NCBI RefSeq assembly: GCF_001659605.2
Contig: NC_035161.2
Coordinates: 29,683,691 to 29,747,690 of the forward strand
Direction: 5' to 3'
From: Manihot esculenta
Lineage: Eukaryota; Streptophyta; Magnoliopsida; Malpighiales; Euphorbiaceae
DNA: 64,000 bases
Shown here one piece after another: positions 55,892 through 64,000 of the stretch. The stretch's first letter is position 1. The number at the start of each line of letters is the position of its first letter. Below the pieces are notes generated by a model that saw nothing but the letters and a program-made list of their open reading frames with translations, was not told where the DNA came from and did not search any database. The position numbers were made by a program, and so were the translations under genes.

Positions 55892-56565
55892 GCACCGGGA
55901 GGCTTTTAAGACCTTCACCGATCATTTCTGTTTTGTTTTCCCGAGAGTTCTAGGGGATCCCGGTCTGCATGCTCCGGGAGGTCTTTTAAGATCCTCGCCG
56001 GCCGTTTTTGTTTTGTTTTCCCGGGAGTTCTAGGGGATCCCGGTCTTCTTTGTTTTCCCGGGAGTTCTTAGGGGATCTCGGTCTTCCTGCTCCGGGAGGT
56101 CTTTTAAGATCTTCGCCGGTCGTTTTTGTTTTGTTTTCCCGGGAGTTCTAGGGGATCCTGGTCTTCTTTGTTTTTCCGGGAGTTCTTAGGGGATCCCGGT
56201 CTTCATGCTCCGGGAGGTCTTTTAAGATCCTCGCCGGCCGTTTTTGTTTTTTTTTCTCGGGAGTTCTAGGGGATCTCAGTCTTCTTTGTTTTTCCGGGAG
56301 TTCTTATGGGATCCCAGTTTTCATGCTCCGGGAGGTCTTTTAAGATCCTCGCCGGCCGTTTTTGTTTTGTTTTCCCGGGAGTTCTAGGAGATCCCGGTCT
56401 TTTTTATTTTCCCGGAAGTTCCTATGGGATCCCGGTCTTCATGCTCCGGGAGGTCTTTTAAGATCCTCGCCGGCCGTTTTTATTTTTTTTTCCCGGGAGT
56501 TCTAGGGGATCCCGGTCTTCTTTGTTTTCCCGGGAGTTCTTTGGGGATTTTGGTCTTCATGCTCT
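55892..56565. repeat. Tandem array of a 118-bp unit (5 full copies plus a partial)
   Basis: Units beginning CTCCGGGAGGTCTTTTAAGA start at 55972, 56090, 56208, 56326 and 56445, ending near 56562; a degenerate partial copy precedes from about 55892. Each unit itself contains two versions of CCCGGGAGTTCTNRGGGATC followed by CCGGTCTTC, so an older half-unit duplication lies inside it. The array is between pol and the antisense ORF in the 3' region of the element. No frame is kept through it. Confidence 0.93.
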
Positions 56566-56684
56566 GTTCTTTCTTTTTAAAAGAGAAGCAACATTCATAA
56601 TAGAGGTAACATCATTGTGCAAAGAATAGTGTTATTTCATTCATTTGTGCTTTTCAGAGTACAATATTTTTCTTTACGAATATT

Positions 56685-59042
56685 TCAAGGGAAATATCTC
56701 TTCAAGTGCTGGATATTCCAGGCATGGGGCTCAGGGTTTCCCTGCATATCTTCAATTCGATATACTTCTGGCTTGACCACTTTTGTTATCTTGAATGGGC
56801 CCTCCCAGGTCGGTGCCAATTTGCCCATTGCTGCTCTTTTTCCCGTAGCTTCTAAGTTTCTTAGGGCTAGGTCCCCTACCTTTAGACTTCTTTCCCTGAT
56901 CCTCTGGTTGTAATAACGGGCTGCCCGTTGTTGATAAGCAGCAGTTCGGATTTAAGCTTCCTCCCTAATTTCTTCGAGAGTGTCCAAGTTGCTCCTTAAC
57001 TTGTCATCATTAGTGTTCTCGTTAACAAATTGGACTCGATGAGTGGGGATTTGCAGCTCGACTGGGACTACGGCTTCTGTGCCGTAAGTCAGTGCAAAGG
57101 GTGTTTCTTTGGTGGATGTTCTGGGGGTAGTTCGGAGTGCCCACAGGAAACTGTTGAGCTTTTCTGCCCAATTCGCCTTTGCCCCATCCAGCCATTTCTT
57201 TAATCCTTGGAGGATAGCTCTGTTAGTAACCTCTGTTTGACCATTAGTTTGAGGATGGGCTACGGAGGAGAATTTGTGCCATATGCCCATGTTCGCTATA
57301 AATGCTCTGAAGGTGCTGCAATCGAACTGTCTGCCATTGTCTGAGATAAGCACTCTTGGTATGCCAAATCTGCAGATGATGTTTCCCCATACAAAGTCTA
57401 TCATCTTGCGAGCTGTGATCGTGGCTATTGCTTCCGCCTCTGGCCATTTTGAGAAGTATTCTACAGCCACCACCACGAATTTTCTCTGCCCCGTGGTCTT
57501 GGGGAAGGGTCCCAGGATGTCTATTCCCCATTGTGAGAATGGCCATGGGCTGGATATGCTGGCTTGAGGAGTGGCTGGGACTTTGATGGCGTTAGCAAAT
57601 CTTTGGCATACGTCACACCTTCGGACAAACTCTTCTGCTTCCCTTTTAAGAGTGGGCCAGTAGTACCCTTGCCTGAATATTTTATTGGCTAATGTCCCTG
57701 CCCCTTCGTGAGCTCCACATATTCCCCTGTGTATCTCTTCCATCACCTTTGTAGCCTCTTCCGGGCTCACACACCGGAGCCACGGGCTAGACTTCCCTTT
57801 TCTGTACAAGGTCCCCCTTACTGCTTGATAGTTGGCAGCACGAGTTGCTATCTTTCTAGCCTCGTCGTTATCCTCGGGGAGCTTTCCCTTCTCTAGGTAT
57901 TCTAGGTATGGGGTCATCCAAGTTGGGCTTTGTTCCACCTGCAGCACCGTGTTTGTTTTACTAAAAGCAGGCGTAAGGACGTGTTGTATGTACACTTCGT
58001 CGGGGAGCTGTTCTAGTTCTTCTTTGGACAACCGACTAAGCAGGTCTGCTTCCTCATTTTCTTCTCGTGGTATTCTTTGAAATTTGATGGTAACTCCCTG
58101 ATCTATGAACTCAGCCTCTATTGCTTTTACTTTTGCCAGGTAACTCTGCATGGTTGGATCCCTGGCCTGATATGCCCCAGTTATCTGATTGACCACCAGT
58201 TGTGAGTCGCTATTTACTTCGAGGTCGGTTGCCCCTACCTCCATTGCCACCATCATTCCGTTTATTAGGGCTTCATACTCCGCCACATTATTGAAGGCCT
58301 TGAATCCTAAGCGCAGGGCATAGCAAACCTTAAATTCTCCAGGCCCCTTAAGCATTATTCCTGCACCGCTGCCTCCGGCGCCTGAAGCCCCGTCCACATA
58401 TAACTTCCAGCTGAACTTTTGGAAGAGTTCTTCCTTTCTTTCCTTCCCCGATACTTCTGTAGATGATTCTCCTTGTTCCTTACTGAATGTGCATTCTACT
58501 ATGAAGTCGGCAAGGGCCTGAGATTTTATAGCTGTTTGAGGTCGATACTCTAGGCAGTAAGGACTAATCTCAAGGGACCATGCTAGTATCCGGCCTGAGG
58601 TCTCCGGTCTATGAAGAATCTTCTTCAATGGTTGATCTGTCATTACTACTCCTTGGTGGCTTTCCAGATAAACCCTGAACTTCCGGACTACCAGCAGTAG
58701 AGCATATGCTATCTTCTCAATATTCAAATATCTGACCTCGGCATCTTTAAGCACCTTGCTGACATAGAAAACAGGCTTCTGCTCTCCTTCTTCCACCCTT
58801 ATCAACACGGCGCTGACTGCTTGTTCAGAGGCTGCCAGGTATATCAGAAGTTCCTCACCTTCTATGGGACTACTAAGCACGTGAGGCGAGCTGAGATAAC
58901 TTTTGAGTTCTTTGAAGGCTTCTCGACAGTCTTCTGTCCATTCGAAGTTTGGCACTTTCCTCAACTTCTTAAAGAATGGTAAACACTTTTCTGCCGACCT
59001 TGACATGAACCGATTAAGTGCCACTACTCTCCCAGTCAATCT
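56685..59042 (-). pseudogene. Tat element RNase H, archaeal-type RNase H and integrase (stop 4 near the end)
   Basis: Same frame again. RT-associated RNase H (about 58970-58560: LIYLAASEQAVSAVL) is followed by a second RNase H (about 58420-58030: KLYVDGASGAGGSGAG, NVAEYEALINGM, NSDSQLVVNQI, ENEEADLLSRLS) with its acidic residues intact. The integrase has a zinc finger (HRGICGAHEG and CDVCQRF) and the DDE residues in GIDILGPF, LISDNGRQF and GQTEVTNR. A TAA at 56952-56954 cuts off the last 88 codons of the C-terminal domain, which remain readable in frame to a natural stop at 56685-56687. Confidence 0.92.
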
Positions 59043-59792
59043 CTAGACGTCCCTCACACAGGTCGGTTCTAGCATATTCAATATGGCCTCTACCTTCTCT
59101 AGGTTGGGCTCGATGCCTTTCCCACTCACCATGTATCCCAGAAATTTTCCTCCTCTAATGAAAAAGGCGCACTTCGATGGATTCAACTTCATCCTGTACT
59201 GATCTAATACTCTGAACACCTCCCTCAAATCTACCACGTGCTGTTGGAAGGTTAGGCTCTTGACCACCATATTGTCCACATAAACTTCTACGTTTCTGCC
59301 GATCTGATCTCTGAAGATTTTGTTCATCAATCTTTGGTAAGTTGCCCCGGCGTTTTTCAGTCTGAAAGGCATGGCTCTATAACAATAAGTCTCATCTTCT
59401 GTTATAAATGAGGTCTTTTCTTCATCCGACTTGTCCATTGGGATTTGATGATAACCAGACATCGCGTCCAAAGACGACATATAATCAAAACCGGCCGTAG
59501 AATCGACCATTTTATTAATATCAGGGAGGGGATAACAATCTTTTGGGCAAGCCTGATTCAAGTCAGTGAAATCTATGCACATCTTATATTTGCCATTGGC
59601 TTTTTTGACTAATATAGGATTAGCTAACCACTGCGGGTACATGACTTCCCTAATGAAGCCTGCCTCTTCTAACTTCTGTACTTCCTCCCTGGTGGCCTGT
59701 TGCTTTTCCCTTCCTACCACCCTCTTCTTCTGCTTTACTGGTCTGGCTTCGGGGAGGACATTCAGCTTATGTGTCATCACTTCGGGATCAAT
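59043..59792 (-). pseudogene. Tat element reverse transcriptase (ends at stop 3)
   Basis: Same frame as gag. Reverse transcriptase blocks are easily seen: EVQKLEEAGFIREV, NGKYKMCIDFTDLN, CYPLPDINKMVDS, SSLDAMSGYHQI, FRLKNAGATYQRLMN. The catalytic YxDD box reads YVDN, so the second Asp is lost. CAFFIRGGKFLGYMVS and GIEPNLEKVEAI follow, and the segment ends at TAG 59043-59045 in the thumb region. The missing Asp would abolish activity even without the stops. Confidence 0.92.
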
Positions 59793-60353
59793 TCAGGGCA
59801 TGTCAGAAGGCTTCCAGGCGAAGCTTGGCGCGTGACTTCGGACCAGGGTCATGACCTCGGTTTTCTTCTCTTTTGTGAGGCCGGCGTTGAGACTGAGGAC
59901 TTTATCTGTTTCCACCTCTGACAAGGGAAAAGTCTCCAGTTCCCCCACCGGCTCTGTCCTGGCCTCTATTTTCTCATCCCTGACCTCTAAGACTTCTGAA
60001 TCCAGCCCTTCCTCTGTTAGGCTCGGCTCTGCCACCGTGGCCAGGTATACTGCTCTTGCTTCCTCCTGGCTTCCCCGAACTATCCCCACCCCTGCTTCTG
60101 TTGGGAACTTCATCACCAGATACATGATACTGGTGACGACCTCAAAGTCAAACAGCACGGGTCTTCCCAGGATCGCGTTGTAGCTCAGGGGGAGTTTAGC
60201 CACCAGGAACACCGCATAATGGGTGCGAGTCCTTGGGGCCTCTCCCAAAGTGATGGCTAGCTTTACTTTCCCTTCCACCGTCACTGGTGTTCCTCCAATC
60301 CCTTTAATCGGGGCCCGATCCCGAACCAGTTGTTCTTCAGGAATTCCCATATG
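59793..60353 (-). pseudogene. Tat element protease, C-terminal part, and linker (ends at stop 2)
   Basis: It continues the gag frame without a shift, directly after TAG. The first half has the flap and second-half features of a retropepsin (GIGGTPVTVEG, then LPLSYNAILGRP with the conserved ILGRP). An acidic linker follows, then HAPSFAWKPSDMP, the usual sequence before plant gypsy reverse transcriptase, and an in-frame TGA at 59793-59795. No ATG-driven translation is expected. Confidence 0.88.
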
Positions 60354-62282
60354 CTAGAAGACTCGGTAAGGCAGCAGGTTCACCTTGCTTCCGTCATCCA
60401 CCAAGATCTTCTTTACCCAGTAGTTGTGAATGACAGCTTCAATGACAAGGGCGTCGTCATGAGGCATCTGAACACCCTGAGCGTCCTCCGAGGAGAAAGT
60501 GATGGTCGCTGAAGAGTGTTCGACGATCTGCATGACCTCAGCACTGCTGTTTTCTCCCTCTCTGCTCCTCTTTTTCCCCCTTCGGCTCATCCGACCTCCT
60601 GTGCCTCCTACGATCATATTGATGGTTCCACTGGACCCATCATTCACAGTGTTAGCTCTTGCTCTTCTCGGCGTTTGGACTGCCGGATTGGGTTGAGGTC
60701 TCTGTCCTTCCGGTTTCTTTACGAAGTTCTTCAGGTGTCCTCTCTTTATCAACCTCTCGATTTCTGCAATCAACTGGAAACAGTTATTGGTGTCGTGACC
60801 ATGGGTACGATGGAACTGACAGTATTTGTCAGGATTCCGCTGGTCGGCTTTCGATTTCAGGGGTTTGGACCATTGTAAGAATTCCTTGTCTTGGACAGCT
60901 ACGAGCACTTCGGCTCTAGAGGCATTAAGTGGGGTCGGCTTCTCCGGAACCCATGAAGGGAGTAGCCTCTGCTCTGAGACCCGAGGGGGAAGAGGTCTTT
61001 GGTCCCTTCGCTCCCAGGGCTGTCTGTAGGGCTCAGGCCTTTTGCCATGTTTCTTCTCATGCTTCTCCGGCCTCCTTTCCTCCGGGGCTCTCTCTTTGCC
61101 CGCCACTCCCTTGGCGAATTGGCTTGTTACCAGAGCGTCGTCCTGCCTTATATACTTTTCAGCCCTCTTCATCAGCTCGGCCAGTGAGGTCGGAGGCTTC
61201 CTGCTTAATGAGCCGAAGAACTCGGCAGAGGTCATCCCCTTCTGCATGGCCTCCACCGCCTTTCCCTCATCGAGTTTGGGAATCTGCAGGGCCTCCGTAT
61301 TGAAACGGGCTACATACTCTCTAAGTGATTCCTCCCTTCTCTGCCTTACTGTTTCCAGATAACTCGTCTTCCTATCCGCTGGCACCCCGGCGATGAACCG
61401 GCTGATAAAATGAGTAGCCAGATCTCCAAAACTTCCAATGCTTTCGGTCTCCAGGTTGTTGAACCACGCTCGCGCTGGCCCCGAGAGCGTCGTTGGGAAT
61501 ACCTTGCACATCAAGGCATCCGATAAAGTTTGCAGTTCCATGAAGGTCTTGTAGTTCATGACGTGCTCCCTTGGGTTACCAGCTCCGTCATAAGCCGTCA
61601 TTGATGGCATCATAAACTTCTTAGGGACAGTCTCCTGCTGCACCCACTTCGAGAAAGGTGAAGAAGTGGGCAGGAAGGTTTGGCTTTGATCCTTCTTTCC
61701 CAGCTCGGCCAAGAGCTGCTCTCTCAACTTTTGCAGCTTCTGGTCCACATCCTCATCTTCCGGCCTGAGCTTCTTCTCCAGGCGGTATTCCTCCTCCTCT
61801 GCTTCGCTTCTTGTCCACCTGGTTATCCCGGCGGAATAGTTATCAGCCTCATCATTCTCTATCATCTCTCTCACCCTCCTTCCATGGACTCGGGCCTCCG
61901 GTTCTTCCTCTTCTCCAGCTCTTTTCTCCCTTTCCCCGGTACCGTGGCTGCTGGTATGAAGGCGGTCAGGGATAGGTTGGGGTTCATTGGTTTGGGGTTC
62001 TTCTACCACAGGGAGTGTATTCATCGGGGTGCTGAGACCCCTCTGTTGCATTATCTGCCCCAACCAGTGGGCGGTGTTCTGTAGTTGGAGGGCCATGGTT
62101 TGAAGGTCTTGGTTGGATAAGGTAGCTGTGGGAGCATTTCCTGCCAAGCTTGGCGAGGGATTGAGAGGAATGGGTGTTTGGTTGTTTAGTGTTGTAGGGC
62201 TAGAAAAGGAGAACTGCTGCCCCTCTTGGGCAGAGCTCAGGTCATTTGGGATGTTAAAGTTGCTTTCGTTGTGATTGGCCAT
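60354..62282 (-). pseudogene. Tat element gag and start of protease (broken by stop 1)
   Basis: 642 codons from an ATG at 62282 to a TAG at 60354-60356. Residues 1-130 are Pro/Ser/Gln-rich; about 140-215 is highly charged (Glu, Arg). About 215-350 is the retrotransposon gag domain (PARAWFNNL, SREYVARF-like SLREYVARFN). A zinc-knuckle-like CQFHRTHGHDTNNC follows near 495. The frame ends inside the protease active-site region (ILVDDGSKVNLLPYR), so the stop interrupts protease rather than separating gag from pol: the next segment continues in the same frame. Gag itself could still be made. Confidence 0.9.
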
Positions 62283-62343
62283 CGTGGATCTCAGTGGGTT
62301 TTGTTAAGAATGGAACTCCGGTGATGAAAAAATCTCCTTCGTT

Positions 62344-62360
62344 CCCCACAGACGGCGCCA
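62344..62360 (-). other. Primer binding site
   Basis: Two bases inside the 5' LTR end the minus strand reads TGGCGCCGTCTGTGGGG. The TGGCGCC start is the usual 3'-tRNA complement of plant gypsy elements; which tRNA primes it cannot be settled from the sequence alone. Confidence 0.7.
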
Positions 62361-62362
62361 AT

Positions 62363-62550
62363 TGATAATCTGAGATCCAGAGAAATAGGGTTTTACAATG
62401 GGTTCTGTAAAATTGGAAAAAGCTTAAAACATAGGGGAGGGCATTTCTCCTTTTATATATTTCCTTTTGTCTGCTAGTGACGTGCTAATAGAACGTATAT
62501 CATTGGACCACCTGTTCCTGCTACGCTGATACGGATGTACGAGGGAATCA
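62363..62550 (-). repeat. 5' LTR of the Tat element
   Basis: 188 bp on the minus strand, from TGATTCCCTCG to CAGATTATCA, with TATATAAAAGGAG as the TATA box. Similarity to the other LTR stops exactly after GGGAATCA at 62550, where AT-rich host-like DNA begins. The TGAT/ATCA ends argue for a whole LTR, the missing target-site duplication against it. Confidence 0.75.
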
Positions 62551-64000
62551 TATGTTTAAACACTCAAGTACAAAGAAACATGTTTTAAACGAGGCTTATC
62601 AACTTATCAACTTTTTAAAGTTATGTCCTTTTTGATATAAATGAGGCTTAAAAATTGAAAAGATAGCGTACCATGGGATCAACCTACGCGTAGCTACACG
62701 TTCAACGATCAAAGAAGTGATGGAGAGGGTGAGTAGAGTATTTTTTGGATTTAGTATGAATTCGAATTTAAAAAATTAATATTTTTAACTAATTTACATT
62801 ATTATCAAGTTTTATAGTTAAAATATTTATTATTTAAATTTATTTATATAAATAATTAATTTAACATAAAAATATATTTATAATTTTTTTATATATTTTT
62901 ATTTATAGAAGTATTCATTCTTTTTTCACAAATCATCTACACAGTAAATGCAAGTAATATATATATATATATATGTAAATTTCTAATGGCCTCTAGTTAG
63001 ATGGGTAATAAAATTAAGAATTTTCTTAAATTAATCTAAAAATTTTAATTGTAATTTAAAGTAAAATAAAATTATAAATAAATTGTGTATATATTTAGCC
63101 CGTTACTACTTAAGACCAAACAAAGAATTAAATGTGAGCATGAGAGGTTGGTAATGGATACAATTACAAAATAATGAAAGGAGATTCTTACTTGGGTGGC
63201 AATTTAAGATACATTTGCAATACTAAAAAAAAAAAAATAGTGGGGTTAAATTTATTCATATTTGATAAAAAAAAATATTTATTTTTTTAAATTTATATTA
63301 TGATATTAAAATTTTAAATAATAAAATTATTTTTTTATATTTATCTCAATTTAAACTATTTATTTCAATCAATTTTAATAAAAATATTTTTAACCCACTT
63401 GTTATTCCAGGTAAAATTATTTTTTAAAAGGTTTATTAGATAAAAAATTAAAACAATTATATTAATTCATATTTATATCTAAAATTTTAAATTTTTTATA
63501 ATAAAACTAAAATTTTTTATTTTATTTTAATTATAATTAAGAGAAATAATTTAAATATAAAAAGTTATTGAAAATTTTTAATATAATCCCTAAAATTTCA
63601 TTTTGATTAATGTAGTCCTTAAATTATTAATTTCATTATTTATTTTTCATTCTTATTAATTTAATAAAAAAAATTAAAATGTAAAAAAAATATAGTATAA
63701 AATATATAATATTTTATTTTATTTAATATTATCAATATAAAATATAATTTTTTTGTAAGATCAATCAATAAATTAATATATATCATAAGTTTAATTATTA
63801 TATATATTGGTGATCAGAAAAAAATATTAAATATTTTAAATAATTTATAAAAAATATAATTAATATATTTAAATTTTTATAAAAATCATAAAAAAATAAC
63901 TAGTAAAATATGTAATATTCTATTTTATTTAATATTATTAATATAAAATATAATTTTTTATATACTAAAAATATATTAAACTATTAGTAAATATAAATTT
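62551..64000. other. AT-rich flank right of the Tat element
   Basis: Strongly AT-rich sequence after 62551 with no frame. TA run at about 62958-62974. TGGCCTCTAGTTAGATGGGT at about 62980 is a slightly less AT-rich patch without an assignment. Nothing else is seen. Confidence 0.5.

Larger units (their letters stand above)
54583..56684. other. 3' noncoding region of the Tat element
   Basis: Between the antisense ORF and the natural end of pol. It holds an AATGAAA signal (54851), the 34-bp and 118-bp tandem repeats, and repeated GAGCTCGG-type words. Short + strand frames (55498-55734, 55715-55909, 56617-56913) look fortuitous; the last is the complement of pol. Confidence 0.6.
53087..62550 (-). 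mobile_element. Ty3/gypsy retrotransposon, Tat lineage, nearly complete but inactive
   Basis: A 9.46-kb element on the minus strand in the order LTR, primer site, gag, protease, reverse transcriptase, RNase H, second (archaeal-type) RNase H, integrase, a 3.4-kb 3' region and LTR. The second RNase H between RNase H and integrase, the absence of a chromodomain and the long 3' region with an antisense ORF are Tat-lineage traits. The two LTR copies (187 and 188 bp) differ at about 16 sites, roughly 9 percent, so the insertion is not recent. No target-site duplication is seen (AAAAC left, TATGT right), so one outer edge may be rearranged. Gag-pol has four stops and the RT active site is altered, so the element is dead on its own. 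It is much more GC-rich than its surroundings. Confidence 0.92.

Noticed and set aside
60516..62084. Several + strand frames of 60-134 codons opposite gag
   Set aside because: Complement shadows of the GC-rich gag frame; no ATG context, promoter or domain, unlike the unit at 54133.

Overview
The window is plant nuclear DNA, almost certainly from a eudicot. Short genes with GT-AG introns sit in very AT-rich intergenic DNA, and plant-only families are present (RPK2, CRR7, SCPL25, EXO70E-like, a Tat-lineage Ty3/gypsy element). A member of the Malpighiales (Euphorbiaceae) is my guess from the general look; it is not proven. Exon models below were built by hand from splice sites and reading frame; each spliced CDS is a multiple of three.

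Layout. (1) 1.3-8.3 kb: a + strand G3BP-like NTF2/RRM/RGG protein gene, 8 coding exons, with a duplicated segment carrying the 5'-UTR splice donor and an LTR-like insertion in its first coding intron. (2) 11.2-14.9 kb: the single-exon LRR receptor kinase RPK2, minus strand. (3) 18.1-22.5 kb: three small genes: an uncharacterised protein with a Cys-rich tail (minus), the chloroplast NDH assembly factor CRR7 (plus), and a 116-aa protein (minus) whose promoter has an inverted pair of mitotic MSA-like sites. (4) 22.6-36.8 kb: a gene-poor AT-rich stretch holding remnants of LTR elements, a SINE-like unit, an RNase H fragment and a low-complexity CACTA-like region. (5) 36.9-43.2 kb: serine carboxypeptidase SCPL25, 8 exons; intron 1 is enlarged by a 2.1-kb solo LTR flanked by ATAAG target-site duplications. 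(6) 45.0-47.0 kb: a single-exon EXO70. (7) 47-53 kb: AT-rich, no gene. (8) 53.1-62.55 kb: a Tat-lineage Ty3/gypsy retrotransposon on the minus strand. Its gag-pol is one continuous frame broken by four stop codons. It also has a 118-bp tandem array and, antisense to pol, what looks like a complete small transcription unit. (9) 62.55-64 kb: AT-rich flank.

The genes do not form a pathway. From memory, RPK2, the 116-aa protein and SCPL25 correspond to neighbouring Arabidopsis chromosome 3 loci (At3g02130, At3g02120, At3g02110). The middle of the window would then be an old collinear block, stretched here by transposon-derived DNA. No gene is obviously new. The least explained items are the antisense unit inside the retroelement and the uncharacterised 274-aa and 116-aa proteins.
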